Notes: generated by a model not told the origin, from the sequence alone. DNA of 64,000 nucleotides from Serratia marcescens (GCA_015548865.1 JADMXW010000025.1:22019-86018), one strand, 5' to 3'; shown: positions 1-9,203, counted from the first letter of the stretch. Numbers and translations are program-made.

Positions 1-1
1 C

Positions 2-184
2 ACGGTGCGGCAGGGGAAAAATCTTCGGCTGGTGTGCAAAAGCCATCTGTTGCAAAAACTTTCTGGGGATTCTGCACAGATGTTTTCTGCCTGGCAACAT
101 GTCGTTGATCGCCTGGCAAGGCAGATAGGGCAAACCGCCACTGACTGGGTGTCAACGGGGACGGCTACGTGTCATCAAGACTGA
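2..184 (+). CDS. C-terminal end of an unidentified protein (partial)
   Basis: An open frame runs from the left edge of the window and ends at a TGA at 182-184, giving about 60 C-terminal residues. The tail contains an amphipathic stretch (FSAWQHVVDRLARQIG) followed by a short polar end. The start and most of the gene lie outside the window. The last helix is loosely like the end of PqiC-type transport lipoproteins (DUF330), but the similarity is too weak to name it. It is convergent with the TetR gene that follows. Confidence 0.45.
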   Translation, partial: TVRQGKNLRLVCKSHLLQKLSGDSAQMFSAWQHVVDRLARQIGQTATDWVSTGTATCHQD

Positions 185-277
185 CTGGATGCAACGCGGC
201 AAAAGCCGGGCTCAAAACGCCACCCGGTCTGTGTAAGCTCGCTGCCTGAGGAAAACATGACGTGAAAATGCAGTCTG

Positions 278-901
278 TTAGTGTGGTTTCTTAACCGCAC
301 CATCCAGAAAAAAACGCACGCCGTTACTGACCATATGGCTGACTTTTTCCTGAGAAAAGTCGGGCATATCTCGCAGGAAAAACAGAACTTCAGTTTCCGC
401 TTTGATAAGCGCCGTAAACTGAATGGCGCGCAGCATGGGATCCGCTGGCGCCAGTTCGCCTCGTTTAATTGCTGCTTCCATTTCCTGAGCCAACGCCTCC
501 ATACTCTGTCTGATACCGGACTCCAGAAACAGTTGTCCTATATTGGAATGACCAGCCTCACCCAGTACAACGCGATAGATCTGGAGTGCCTGATTATCAC
601 ATGTCACCACCCGCAGCATATCTTCCCCAAACCGAGTGAGTTTTTGTTCCAGGGAAAGGTGCTGGTTTTTCGGATGAGTCAGTCCACTCGCGGCCTCGGT
701 AAGGAACCTCGCGCTGTAATTACGCACAACCGTTTCAAACAGCTCCTCTTTTGAAGAGTAATATTTATAGAGGGTTGCCTTAGAACCACCGGCGCGCCTG
801 GCCACTTCATCCATGGAGGCACGTTCGTACCCTATTTCCAGAAATACTTCAGCGGCGGCGGCAACGATCGCCTGCCGACGTTCCTCCGTCAGTACCTTCA
901 T
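278..901 (-). CDS. TetR/AcrR-family transcriptional regulator
   Basis: 207 residues, the usual length for the family. The N-terminal TetR helix-turn-helix spans about residues 8-56, with the typical pattern of Ala-rich helix 1, a GYERASMDEVARRAG turn and recognition segment SKATLYKYYSSKEELF. The remainder is helical and resembles the AefR-like C-terminal ligand domain (TetR_C_7 type). Such proteins usually repress an efflux pump or their own gene and are released by a small ligand. No pump gene lies beside it inside the window, so the target is unknown. The ATG at 901 is preceded by GGGAGCAAT, a good ribosome site. Confidence 0.85.
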   Translation of the reverse strand: MKVLTEERRQAIVAAAAEVFLEIGYERASMDEVARRAGGSKATLYKYYSSKEELFETVVRNYSARFLTEAASGLTHPKNQHLSLEQKLTRFGEDMLRVVTCDNQALQIYRVVLGEAGHSNIGQLFLESGIRQSMEALAQEMEAAIKRGELAPADPMLRAIQFTALIKAETEVLFFLRDMPDFSQEKVSHMVSNGVRFFLDGAVKKPH

Positions 902-945
902 ATTGCTCCCTTAACGGGTTAAAAAGTGATGTCACACATAACTAA

Positions 946-955
946 ACCGTACAGT
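946..955. promoter_or_regulatory. Candidate TetR operator upstream of the TetR gene
   Basis: ACCGTACAGT is an almost symmetrical site (8 of 10 positions) centred on GTAC, 45 bases upstream of the regulator start. GTAC-centred half-sites are common for AcrR-like repressors. The link to this regulator rests on position only. Confidence 0.25.
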
Positions 956-1140
956 ATCAACACTATTATGCCATGACAGCACGATGAAAGTTTAGGCAGG
1001 GATCGCTTAAATGCCTAACAAAACAGTTACTGATCGAGTTGTTTTAACAACCGTAATGCCAAGCCTGTGCACTTCTGGCACAACCTGGGTGTGCATTACT
1101 GCGAGGTGGATGACGGGAAGGATATGCTAGTGACAGATAC

Positions 1141-1168
1141 AAAAAAAGCTGCCGAAGCAGCTTTTTTT
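1141..1168 (-). terminator. Rho-independent terminator of the azuCR-like unit
   Basis: A perfect hairpin with arms GCTGC/GCAGC and loop CGAA, flanked by seven A and seven T. It can end transcription in both directions. It lies 17 bases after the stop codon of the small ORF at 1185-1268, so it would be the 3' end of a short transcript. Confidence 0.85.
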
Positions 1169-1184
1169 ATCAAGATAGTGGTGC

Positions 1185-1268
1185 TTAGAAAAAGCCGCCT
1201 TTAGGGGCATTTTCGAATAATTTGATATAGGCATCCAGGATGTCTTTAAAGAAAGCGCGAATTTTCAT
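1185..1268 (-). CDS. azuC: AzuC-like small protein, 27 residues
   Basis: ATG at 1268, TAA at 1185-1187, with GGAGTC nine bases upstream. The product begins MKIRAFFKDILDAYIK and ends ENAPKGGFF. E. coli AzuC (from memory, 28 residues) begins MKLRKILKSMFNNYCK and ends DVPPGNMFR. Shared features are the MK-hydrophobic-R start, a lysine at residue 8, YxK at 14-16, a phenylalanine followed by two acidic/amide residues, P-x-G near the end and a C-terminal aromatic. The peptide can form an amphipathic helix. In E. coli AzuC modulates the glycerol-3-phosphate dehydrogenase GlpD; that role here is inference. Too short for most gene finders. Confidence 0.72.
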   Translation of the reverse strand: MKIRAFFKDILDAYIKLFENAPKGGFF

Positions 1269-1327
1269 TTTTGACTCCGTATGACGTTAAGAAGTTGGCG
1301 ATATCTGTTCTTGCCTTGTTGGTGTCT

Positions 1328-1377
1328 ATAATATGACTTCTGTCACAGAATGCAAGTTTTTTGTGATGCATGTCGCA
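1328..1377 (-). promoter_or_regulatory. azuCR-like promoter with two CRP-like boxes
   Basis: On the minus strand there is a -10 TATTAT (1333-1328) with TTGCAT 16 bases upstream as -35. Two sequences match the CRP consensus TGTGA-N6-TCACA at nine of ten positions: TGCGA-N6-TCACA at 1377-1362, just upstream of -35, and TGTGA-N6-TCATA at 1347-1332, between -35 and -10. The second box overlaps the promoter and would suit repression by cAMP-CRP, consistent with carbon-source control reported for azuCR in E. coli. Confidence 0.55.
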
Positions 1378-1508
1378 AAAAACCAACACCGATATTCCGC
1401 CCGTGAAAAAGAAAAACAATAGTGCGGGTGGCGTGTCGTTCCGATGCTGGCAGCACAGGCACGACGAAAATAACGTGATGAGAATAAAATGATTAATGAG
1501 GCCAATGA

Positions 1509-1796
1509 ATGAAAGGGTATCAATGGCTATTCGTCGGTGTTGGCGCAGTGCTGATGACCGCATGCAGCAGTAGCAATAATTCAGTTGTGGATAGCAGGAC
1601 CACTGCGGAAAACCGCGATGAGACAGCGTTGTTGCTTAAAAGCAGTTCTCCGGCAGAAGTGAATTGTACGTTAGCGGGGGGAACCATGGCGCTGTCGAGA
1701 CAGTTGAACGGGAGTCGCATCGGTACCTGCCAGTTGGCAAACGGCAAGCGTTGCGATGAATCCTCCTTGCTAAACGGGATGTGTCCGGCGGGCTAA
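1509..1796 (+). CDS. ydbJ: DUF333 lipoprotein YdbJ
   Basis: 95 residues with a lipoprotein signal peptide: a hydrophobic core at residues 6-18 and a lipobox MTAC ending at the cysteine at 19. The C-terminal half (about 52-95) is a DUF333 domain with the pattern NCTLAGGTMALSRQLNGSRIGTCQLANGKRCDE, cut here only as a landmark by its C, GG, G and C residues. E. coli ydbJ lies beside hslJ and ldhA; here ldhA is the convergent neighbour and hslJ is missing. The function is unknown; it should sit in the outer membrane facing the periplasm. Confidence 0.8.
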   Translation: MKGYQWLFVGVGAVLMTACSSSNNSVVDSRTTAENRDETALLLKSSSPAEVNCTLAGGTMALSRQLNGSRIGTCQLANGKRCDESSLLNGMCPAG

Positions 1797-1812
1797 GTAT
1801 ACCGCCCGCCGG
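1785..1812. terminator. Hairpin between convergent ydbJ and ldhA
   Basis: CCGGCGGGC and GCCCGCCGG form a perfect nine-pair stem with a ten-base loop. It overlaps the ydbJ stop codon and lies eight bases from the end of ldhA. There is no good T run on either side, so it may act as a weak bidirectional terminator or an mRNA 3' end protector. Confidence 0.5.
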
Positions 1813-1819
1813 TGAAGCT

Positions 1820-2812
1820 TTATGCGTCCAACTGGTTAGGGCAAGGCTCGCCTTGGGCAAGCTGCTTAATATTGCTCAAGGTGGTTTGGGAAATACTGAG
1901 TAATGCCTCTTCGGTTAAAAATGCCTGATGACCGGTAAACAGCACGTTGTGACAGGAAGATAAACGACGGAAGACGTCATCCAAAATCACATCGTTGGAT
2001 TTATCAACAAAAAACAGATCGCGTTCATTTTCATAAACATCCATTCCAAGTGAGCCGATTTTTTGCTGTTTTAAGGCGTCAATTGCGGCTTGAGAGTCGA
2101 TCAAGCCGCCACGACTGGTATTAACAATCATGACGCCATCTTTCATTTGCGCAAAGGCAGAGGCATTGAGCAGATGATGGTTCTCTGGTGTCAGTGGGCA
2201 GTGAAGAGAAATGACATCCGACTGCGCATACAGTGTTTGCAGGTCAACATACTGCGCACCGAGCTCCAGTGCCTGAGGGTTAGGGTAGGGATCAAACGCC
2301 AGCAGCTTCATGCCGAACCCTTTCAGTATCCGCATCGTTGCAATACCTATTTTCCCGGTACCGATAATTCCGGCTGTACGCTGGTGCATGTTGAACCCAA
2401 TCAGCCCTTCGAGGGAGAAGTTTGCATCGCGAGTACGCTGGTATGCTCGATGAATGCGGCGGTTGAGGCAGAGCATTAGCCCAACTGCGTGCTCGGCAAC
2501 AGCCTCTGGTGAATAGGCGGGTACACGTACGACATCAATGCCCAGTTCCTTGGCAGCGGCCAAATCGACGTTATTAAATCCTGCACAACGCAGGGCGAGT
2601 GTTTTCACGCCCAACTGCGCCAGTTCGGTGAGTACTTCGCGGCCACCGTCATCGTTGACAAAAATACAAACCGCCTGGCTACCTACGGCTGTTTTCGCCG
2701 TTTGAGCGCTCAACATAAAATCAAAAAATTCGAGTTCGTAACCAAACTGCTGATTTGCTTTTTCTAAAAACTTCCGGTCGTACTGTTTGGTGCTGTAAAT
2801 AGCGATTTTCAT
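1820..2812 (-). CDS. ldhA: Fermentative D-lactate dehydrogenase LdhA
   Basis: Reduces pyruvate to D-lactate with NADH in the cytoplasm during fermentation. 330 residues, against 329 in E. coli LdhA, and alignable over the whole length by eye. The NAD-binding glycine motif GTGKIG lies near residue 152. The catalytic arginine (NTSRGG, about 235), glutamate (ENERD, about 264) and histidine (TGHQAF, about 296) are present. The ATG at 2812 has GGAGA upstream; a GTG one codon earlier is less likely. It is convergent with ydbJ, as in E. coli, and appears to be a single-gene unit. Confidence 0.96.
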   Translation of the reverse strand: MKIAIYSTKQYDRKFLEKANQQFGYELEFFDFMLSAQTAKTAVGSQAVCIFVNDDGGREVLTELAQLGVKTLALRCAGFNNVDLAAAKELGIDVVRVPAYSPEAVAEHAVGLMLCLNRRIHRAYQRTRDANFSLEGLIGFNMHQRTAGIIGTGKIGIATMRILKGFGMKLLAFDPYPNPQALELGAQYVDLQTLYAQSDVISLHCPLTPENHHLLNASAFAQMKDGVMIVNTSRGGLIDSQAAIDALKQQKIGSLGMDVYENERDLFFVDKSNDVILDDVFRRLSSCHNVLFTGHQAFLTEEALLSISQTTLSNIKQLAQGEPCPNQLDA

Positions 2813-2930
2813 CACGCGTGTCTCCGCAAGAATACTTCCGCTACGTTAGCAAGAAAATCAGAATGAGACAAACCGACAACAATGAACTGCCGCGGTTTAT
2901 CGAAAAAGAAAGCACAGAAAAATCAGGTCA

Positions 2931-4487
2931 TTATCTGCGCACGGTGCTGAACACGGATACCGCATCAGCCATAGTGGAAATCTGTTTTTCCAGGCAACCA
3001 ATTGCGGAACTGGAGTGAGTGGCTAACAGCGTGTTCTGACGCGTTAACTCGTCAATATTATTGACCGCATCGGTAATTTGGTTGAGGCCGAGGGATTGCT
3101 CTTGCGTTGCCAAGCTGATTTGACTCACTAATTGCGTCACCTGTTGTACCTGTGTGAGAATATTGTCCATAGAATCACTGGTATGGTGTACGAGTTTATC
3201 GCTGCGACTGATGTTATCTAGGGTGGTATCAATAATGCCCGCGATGTCTTTGGCGGCGATAGCACTGCGCTGGGCCAGTGTGCGTACCTCGCCTGCGACG
3301 ACAGCGAAACTTCTGCCCTGATCGCCCGCATGTGCGGCTTCCACGGCGGCATTCAGGGCCAAAATATTGGTCTGAAACGCGAGATTGTCCAGAACATTGA
3401 TAATCTCATTAATCGCCTGACTGGATTGCGTCATGGTGTCCATGGTCGTTGCTACTTGCTGAACAGCTTTACCCCCGACATCAACTGCACTATTGGCATC
3501 CATAGCGCACTGAGATGCCATGTGTGACGCGGTGGCATTGTTCTTAACGGTGGCGGTCAGTTGCTCCATTGAAGCCGCTGTGCTTTGCAGACTTTGCGCT
3601 GTATCCTCACAACGCTGGCTTAATGTCAGGTTGTCATGGGCGATGGCACTGCAAGCGCTGCGCACTTCTGCCAGTTGTCCATTTACGTCATCAACGAAGG
3701 TGCGAAAATTCATGCCTGACTGATTGACTGCACGTAGCAGCATCCCAATCTCATCGACTCGATTCAATTGAAAATGATTATCTGCCTGACCTGATGCGGA
3801 ATTGATCGCCTGCGAGAGGATCTTTTCTAATGGAATGGCAATATGTCGCACTAACAACTCACTGGCAACCAATACGGCGAAAAAGAATGACAGCATGAAA
3901 AATGCGAGCGGTGGTGTAATGGGCGTTGTGACATATAAGGCTATCAGAGTAAAAAGAAACAGCGTCAAAAGATAGCTACGAATACGCCAGCGTAAAGGTA
4001 TTATTTTACCAATACTAAGGAACTTCAACGGACCGGTAAATATTAATATGCCTTGATACAGTGTTTGGAATTTGCGTTTCCCTTCGTTTATATCATGGTA
4101 AAGTGCAGTGGCCTGTTGAATATCCTGTTGCCCTACAGGGGTACGAACGGACATAAAACCCGCCAGCTCGCCATCTTTCATCAACGGTGTAGAACTGGCC
4201 TTAACCCAATAATGGTCACCGTTTTTTCGACGGTTTTTGACGACCGCAGTCCAGAGCCTTCCTGCTTTCAGCGTGCGCCACATATCAGCAAATGCTAGCG
4301 GCGGCATATCGGGATGTCGCACAATATTGTGCGGCTGATGAAGAATTTCATCGGATGTGTAACCGCTGGCATTAATAAAGTCGGCATTAGCATAGGTAAT
4401 ATGTCCAGTCGGCGTAGTGACCGACATTAACTTTGCTTTTTCATCTAATGGATACTGAATATTACTTACAGGAAAGTTCTTTCGCAT
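2931..4487 (-). CDS. aer: Aer-type aerotaxis receptor, copy 2
   Basis: 518 residues. A PAS domain at about 15-120 holds the Aer hallmarks HNIVRHPDMP and [16 protein letters not shown] hydrophobic hairpin (about 160-210) anchors it in the inner membrane without a large periplasmic domain. A HAMP-like segment and a long methyl-accepting signalling domain follow, with the conserved tip [27 protein letters not shown] hairpin near 360-380. Aer senses redox state through PAS-bound FAD and signals to CheA/CheW. The C-terminus lacks the NWETF-type tether for CheR/CheB. The start MRKNFPV was chosen because AAGGA lies nine bases upstream; a longer N-terminus is possible but has no match to the family. 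It is a tandem paralogue of the next gene. Confidence 0.88.
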   Translation of the reverse strand: MRKNFPVSNIQYPLDEKAKLMSVTTPTGHITYANADFINASGYTSDEILHQPHNIVRHPDMPPLAFADMWRTLKAGRLWTAVVKNRRKNGDHYWVKASSTPLMKDGELAGFMSVRTPVGQQDIQQATALYHDINEGKRKFQTLYQGILIFTGPLKFLSIGKIIPLRWRIRSYLLTLFLFTLIALYVTTPITPPLAFFMLSFFFAVLVASELLVRHIAIPLEKILSQAINSASGQADNHFQLNRVDEIGMLLRAVNQSGMNFRTFVDDVNGQLAEVRSACSAIAHDNLTLSQRCEDTAQSLQSTAASMEQLTATVKNNATASHMASQCAMDANSAVDVGGKAVQQVATTMDTMTQSSQAINEIINVLDNLAFQTNILALNAAVEAAHAGDQGRSFAVVAGEVRTLAQRSAIAAKDIAGIIDTTLDNISRSDKLVHHTSDSMDNILTQVQQVTQLVSQISLATQEQSLGLNQITDAVNNIDELTRQNTLLATHSSSAIGCLEKQISTMADAVSVFSTVRR

Positions 4488-4713
4488 TTTCCAGTCCTTT
4501 TCGTTCATGCCAATACGACAGCGATAAAGGTTAGAATGATAACGACAATACAAATAATCCCCCTCGGCGTGATTAACGGAAAAGTCGAAAATAGTGAGGT
4601 GGCTAATTATTTTTTGTGATAGTGACTACTGGCGTTAAATAACAAAAAACGATCCTGATCATTATAGGCGACGTGTAGGATTTTGAAGGGGGATGCAGAA
4701 ATATTCATATTAG

Positions 4714-4742
4714 AAAAAAGCCGGAAGGTGTTCCTGTCCGGC
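4714..4742 (-). terminator. Rho-independent terminator of aer copy 1
   Basis: On the minus strand, GCCGGA and TCCGGC form a stem with an 11-base loop, followed by TTTTTT. It lies 15 bases after the stop of the receptor gene at 4757, so the two aer-like genes are separate transcription units. Confidence 0.75.
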
Positions 4743-4756
4743 GCAGGAGAGGGTAT

Positions 4757-6310
4757 TTAGCGCGGCGCGTTGAAAACGGAAACGGCGCGAGCCATATCCG
4801 CGATTTGTCGCTCCAATTGATCGGTTGCACTGTGGGATTGGCTGGCTAACACCGTATTTTGGTGTGTCAGTTCATCGATCTTCGTTACGGCGCTGTTGAT
4901 TTGGTTCAGCCCGTGCGACTGCTCCTGGGTTGCCAGACTGATTTCATGCATCAAATTGGTTACACGTTGTACCTGCTGCAAAATATTACCCATGGATTTG
5001 TGTGTATGAGTAACCTGATGTTCGCCAGCGCGTATGGATGTGAGTGTTTCATCAATAATGGTGGCGATCTCGCGTGCAGATGTGGCGCTTTTTTGTGCCA
5101 GAGAACGTACTTCGCTGGCCACTACGGCAAAACTACGGCCTTGTTCTCCTGCGTGCGCGGCTTCAACGGCAGCGTTTAACGCGAGAATATTGGTCTGAAA
5201 GGCGAGATCATCGAGCACACGAATAATATCCGTAATACGTTCGCTGGATTGCGTGATAGCGGCCATCGTGGCGGAAACTTGACCCACGGCAACTTCGCCG
5301 CTGTTTACGGCTTGATTGACATCCTGTGTGAAATGAGACGCTTGCAATGAAGCATCCGCATTGCTTTTAATGGTCGCCGTGAGTTGCTCAACGGAAGCTG
5401 CGGTCTGTTGCAAATTGTCTTCGGTATCTTCACAGCACTGTGACAACGTGTGATTCCCCTGCGCAATGTCGCGGCAGGCAGCATTGAGCTCTTGCAAGTT
5501 ACTGTTGACATCGTCTACGAAGGTACGAAAGTTCATGCCAGATTGGTTGACAGCACGCATCAACATACCAATCTCATCGACGCGATCCAGTTGTTCCATG
5601 GAATCGGCCTGGCCTGCGGCGGCACGCATTGCCTGTTGTAAAATCAGTTGAAGCGGGGCTGCAACCTGGCGAACCAGCAGTTCACAACCGGCGAGAGAAC
5701 AGGCAGCCAGCAGACCTAACCATAAGGAGGCATTAGGGGTGGCATACAGCACGGCACCGGCCAATGACAGTGGCAAAAGGCTGCACAGAAGAAAGCACAT
5801 GCGAATACGCCAACGTAACGGTAAGGTTTTTGTCAGGTTAAGCCATCCCCAAAGGCCGCGATAGACTAACAGGCCTTGAAAAAAGGTTTGGCGTGGCAGT
5901 TTGCTATTGTTGACTTTGTCATACAGCGCTTCTGCCTGGGCGATTTCTGCTTGGGTGGCTGCAATACGCACAGACATGTAACCGGTGAGCTGATCGCCCT
6001 TTTTTAACGGTGTAGTACTCGATTTTACCCAGTAATATTCACCGTTTTTACGGCGATTTTTGACAATGCCAGTCCAGATATTGCCTTTTTTAAGGGTGTT
6101 CCACATATCTGCGAAGGCAGATGGCGGCATATCAGGGTGTCGGATAATATTATGGGGTTCCCCCATCAACTCCTCGGAGTGGTAGCCGCTCACTTGGATA
6201 AAGTCTTTGTTGGCATAAGTAATAAAGCTGCCTGGCGTAGTCACAGACATAAGCCGTGTCTCAGCGTCCAATGAATAGCGCTGCGATAGGATAGGGAGAT
6301 TTTTTCGCAT
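4757..6310 (-). CDS. aer: Aer-type aerotaxis receptor, copy 1
   Basis: 517 residues, with the same architecture as its neighbour: PAS ([24 protein letters not shown]), a membrane hairpin at about 165-215, and an MCP signalling domain with tip [18 protein letters not shown]. The two proteins match closely in the PAS domain and the signalling tip and differ most in the membrane hairpin and the C-terminal ends, which fits an old tandem duplication. Start MRKNLPI has AAAGGA 8-9 bases upstream. No pentapeptide for CheR docking is visible. It should mediate energy taxis, with the exact signal unknown. Confidence 0.88.
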   Translation of the reverse strand: MRKNLPILSQRYSLDAETRLMSVTTPGSFITYANKDFIQVSGYHSEELMGEPHNIIRHPDMPPSAFADMWNTLKKGNIWTGIVKNRRKNGEYYWVKSSTTPLKKGDQLTGYMSVRIAATQAEIAQAEALYDKVNNSKLPRQTFFQGLLVYRGLWGWLNLTKTLPLRWRIRMCFLLCSLLPLSLAGAVLYATPNASLWLGLLAACSLAGCELLVRQVAAPLQLILQQAMRAAAGQADSMEQLDRVDEIGMLMRAVNQSGMNFRTFVDDVNSNLQELNAACRDIAQGNHTLSQCCEDTEDNLQQTAASVEQLTATIKSNADASLQASHFTQDVNQAVNSGEVAVGQVSATMAAITQSSERITDIIRVLDDLAFQTNILALNAAVEAAHAGEQGRSFAVVASEVRSLAQKSATSAREIATIIDETLTSIRAGEHQVTHTHKSMGNILQQVQRVTNLMHEISLATQEQSHGLNQINSAVTKIDELTHQNTVLASQSHSATDQLERQIADMARAVSVFNAPR

Positions 6311-6617
6311 GACGTAGTCCTTTAAATACAAATTCCGGATACAGCGTAGCTAAAACAAGAAACACATCGCGTAACCTGAATGCTGTAACCCTTGGCCGTG
6401 GCACCTATATGCTTATCAATGTGCCTTAAGCCCGCGATAATTTTGGTGTTAAAGCATTGCAGCTTTTGCGCATAAGTAAACATTTTATCACTAATCTGTA
6501 AGGAATATGTGCGCTGAATGGTGCAAGGCGTGACCTAATAGGTTGATGAATGTTAATAATGAAAGGATGTGCGCATTTCCCCGCAGGTGAGAAAACCTGT
6601 TGCAGACCGGATGATGA
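6311..6617. other. Divergent intergenic region between aer copy 1 and ydbH
   Basis: 307 bases with no credible gene. It must carry promoters for both flanking genes. No clear FliA-type flagellar promoter and no repeat were recognised. Confidence 0.5.
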
Positions 6618-9203
6618 ATGAGAAAGTGTCTTTTTGCCGCAGGGAGCGTAATGCTGCTTGTGCTATTAGTATGGTATACCTCGCCGCAGTGGCTTGCCGC
6701 CGCGGTGAGAGGGGTATTGCCTGAAGGGGCCAACTTTACGTTGAAATCACGCCCGGTCTGGCAACAGGGGGTGAATAGCGCAGGCATGCGCATCGCCGTG
6801 GGTAACTGTGTACTACTGGATGTCGATAACATCCTGATTACGCGTGTAGAGCATCGCTGGCGCGTCAATATTGATCGACTCACGTTGGATAGTGCTTGCC
6901 TGCCAGCATCAGCCCCTGATGCGACAGAAAATGAGCCTGCACTGCTGGCACAATGGCAGGCCCGTCTGTTTGCGGCCGAAATCAACATTGGCCGCCTTGC
7001 CCTCTTACCATGGGAGAGTTATGCCGGTCAGGTGCATCTGGTAATTGACCGTCAGCAACAATCCTTACGTTATCAAAGTGAACTGTTATCGTTGGTGGCG
7101 AAAGTCGAAGGCTCGCATTTCACGCTGGAGAAAGGGGAGATTACAGCACCTGATGTTTCTTCTCGTCTGATTCTGCGTGGAGAGGGGGAACTGGCTGAGC
7201 GCATTGATCACCCTCCATTGCGTGGCGCTCTGGAAGGCCGCATGGAAAGCGGCAGCATTCCCGATCCCCTTTCTCTGGCGTTGAATTGGCAAGGTACGCA
7301 AGGAGTACTGCGTCTGGAAGCGCAAAATGACAGCGCGCCGCTGGTGTCCCTGCCGTGGCAAATGAGTGCTGACCGCATCTATATCGAAAACGGCACATGG
7401 CGCTGGCCTTACGCAGCCCAACCCTTGTCTGGACATGTCTCGATGACGCTGCATGACTGGCGCGACGGCTGGCAGCAGACGCGTATTGATGCACGGCTGA
7501 ATATGCTGACTCAAGGGCACAATGGCAAAGCCAATGCGGTGTTGGTGTTAGGACCAGGGCGGCTGGGACTGATTGATAGCGCCTTACGCTTTCAGCTTAC
7601 TGGGCAGGCCAATCTCGCCGATATCTCGCTGAGTGCCACCATTCCGGGCGAGATCCGTGGTTCTATTATCAATCCAACTATGGCGCTGCTGCCGGGATCG
7701 TTACTGCGCGCATGGGGAAGACCTTCGGCGCAGACCGTACTTGAAGAGGCACGCTGGCCGCTGGCTGGAGTGCGGCTCAACGCCAACGGCGTCAATGGTC
7801 GGCTACAGGCGATTGTGCGTGCACAGGATCGCTATTGGGGGCGCATCGCGTTGCATTTGGATGGACAGGCACAAGATTTCTGGCCAAATAATGGCCGATG
7901 GCAGTGGCGGTATTGGGGCGAAGGGCGATTACCGCCACTGTCAAGCCAGTGGGATGTCTCAGGTCAAGGGCAATGGGAGGATTCGCTTATCACTGTAGAG
8001 CGGCTCTCCAGCGGGCTGGATCAACTGCGCTATGGCCCTGTGATGGCGCATCAACCGCGTTTAACCCTGACGGCACCTCTGCAGTGGCAGCGTAAATCGG
8101 GGGAGGAACACTTCGCCGGTGCACTGCGTTTAACATCTCAGCGGGTTGATTTGGGTGCGGGGGGATACCTTCCACCGTCACAACTGGTGTTTAGCGTTGA
8201 AGGGCGTAGCCCATCGAACTTTCAATGGCAGGGTGATTTAAATGCTGAAGCGATCGGCCCGGTAGCATTGCGTGGGCGCTGGGACGGGGAACGTTTGCGT
8301 GGCATGGGGTGGTGGGCATCGCAGCCGTTAACTGTGTTTCAGCCGCTATTGTCGCCGGAACTGAACATCAACTTCCGTTCGGGGGAGTTTTATGCGCAGG
8401 TCGCCTTTTCTGCTGCTCGCCAACAAGGTTTTAGCGCGGGCGGGCACTGGGTGGTAAAAAATGGCAGCGCCTGGCTACCGGACGGCGAAGTCCGTGGCGT
8501 CAATTTTGTTTTACCCTATCGCTTTGCGCAGCACCGGTGGGCGTTCGGTGTCAAACACCCTGTCACGCTACATATTGATAAGCTGGTCAGTGTTTTCACG
8601 ATGCAGGACATTCGTCTGGCATTGCAAGGCGCTTATCCATTCAGTGAGAGCCATCCTCTGATCTTATCGCAGGCGGAGATGGGAGTATTGGGCGGAAAAG
8701 TCAGCCTCTCTGCGCTGCGCTGGCCACTGCGCGATCCGGTATTGTTTACCGTTGAGGGGGTTGATCTGAGTGAACTGGTGACAGCGCTCAAAATAAAGCA
8801 GTTTGCTCTGTCGGGGAAGATGAGTGGCACGTTACCGCTGGATTTCACTGACCCGAACAAAATGATTACGCGTGGACAGCTTCGCAATGATAAATCACTC
8901 ACACTGCGTCTCGACCAGCAGTTGGCCGATGGGCTTGCTCAAAGTAATATGGCGCAAGGTGCAGTGGTGAATTGGCTGCGTTATCTCGAAATCAGCCGAG
9001 CCTACGCGTCTGTGGATATGACGCCTCAGGGGGAGATGGCGTTGCAGGCGCATATCGAAGGTAAGAACTCCACGCGTAGCATGCAGAAACCCGTCATACT
9101 TAATTACCGCCACTGGCAGGATCTTCGCCAGCTTTGGCATAGCCTGCGCTTTGGCGGGACTGTGCAGGACACACTTGAGCAACGAGCCAATGAACGAGAA
9201 TAA
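6618..9203 (+). CDS. ydbH: AsmA-like intermembrane phospholipid transport protein YdbH
   Basis: 861 residues (E. coli YdbH about 879). A single N-terminal membrane anchor (about residues 5-25) is followed by a very long periplasmic beta-rich region typical of the bridge-forming AsmA-like proteins. In E. coli, YdbH works with TamB and YhdP in moving phospholipids to the outer membrane and pairs with the lipoprotein YnbE. The conserved C-terminal block (roughly 700-830) contains DFTDPNKMITRGQLRND. It overlaps the start of ynbE by 14 bases, so the two are cotranscribed. Confidence 0.9.
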   Translation: MRKCLFAAGSVMLLVLLVWYTSPQWLAAAVRGVLPEGANFTLKSRPVWQQGVNSAGMRIAVGNCVLLDVDNILITRVEHRWRVNIDRLTLDSACLPASAPDATENEPALLAQWQARLFAAEINIGRLALLPWESYAGQVHLVIDRQQQSLRYQSELLSLVAKVEGSHFTLEKGEITAPDVSSRLILRGEGELAERIDHPPLRGALEGRMESGSIPDPLSLALNWQGTQGVLRLEAQNDSAPLVSLPWQMSADRIYIENGTWRWPYAAQPLSGHVSMTLHDWRDGWQQTRIDARLNMLTQGHNGKANAVLVLGPGRLGLIDSALRFQLTGQANLADISLSATIPGEIRGSIINPTMALLPGSLLRAWGRPSAQTVLEEARWPLAGVRLNANGVNGRLQAIVRAQDRYWGRIALHLDGQAQDFWPNNGRWQWRYWGEGRLPPLSSQWDVSGQGQWEDSLITVERLSSGLDQLRYGPVMAHQPRLTLTAPLQWQRKSGEEHFAGALRLTSQRVDLGAGGYLPPSQLVFSVEGRSPSNFQWQGDLNAEAIGPVALRGRWDGERLRGMGWWASQPLTVFQPLLSPELNINFRSGEFYAQVAFSAARQQGFSAGGHWVVKNGSAWLPDGEVRGVNFVLPYRFAQHRWAFGVKHPVTLHIDKLVSVFTMQDIRLALQGAYPFSESHPLILSQAEMGVLGGKVSLSALRWPLRDPVLFTVEGVDLSELVTALKIKQFALSGKMSGTLPLDFTDPNKMITRGQLRNDKSLTLRLDQQLADGLAQSNMAQGAVVNWLRYLEISRAYASVDMTPQGEMALQAHIEGKNSTRSMQKPVILNYRHWQDLRQLWHSLRFGGTVQDTLEQRANERE

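Larger units (their letters stand above)
1141..1321 (-). ncRNA. azuCR: AzuCR-like dual-function small RNA (predicted transcript)
   Basis: The predicted transcript starts near 1321, seven bases after a TATTAT -10 box, and ends at the terminator at 1141-1168. It is about 180 nt long and contains one 27-codon ORF with its own ribosome site. In E. coli, AzuCR is an RNA of about 160 nt that encodes the 28-residue AzuC and also base-pairs with target mRNAs. The size, the position of the ORF, the terminator and the CRP-like boxes all agree with that organisation. Whether the RNA itself base-pairs cannot be judged from this sequence. Confidence 0.6.

Noticed and set aside
926..935. GTGATGTCAC as a CRP or FNR site upstream of the TetR gene
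   Set aside because: The spacing between half-sites is two bases instead of six (CRP) or four (FNR).
1063..1165. A plus-strand frame reading VHFWHNLGVHYCEVDDGKDMLV, suggestive of a gene remnant
   Set aside because: It is short, has no start signal and runs straight into the terminator hairpin at 1141; no family could be named.
4859..5179. 106-codon plus-strand ORF opposite aer copy 1
   Set aside because: It is the antisense of the conserved MCP signalling domain, and a similar frame arises in the paralogue; a coding shadow.
6491..6988. 165-codon minus-strand ORF over the ydbH start
   Set aside because: It overlaps the conserved ydbH N-terminus and the promoter region and has no recognisable sequence.
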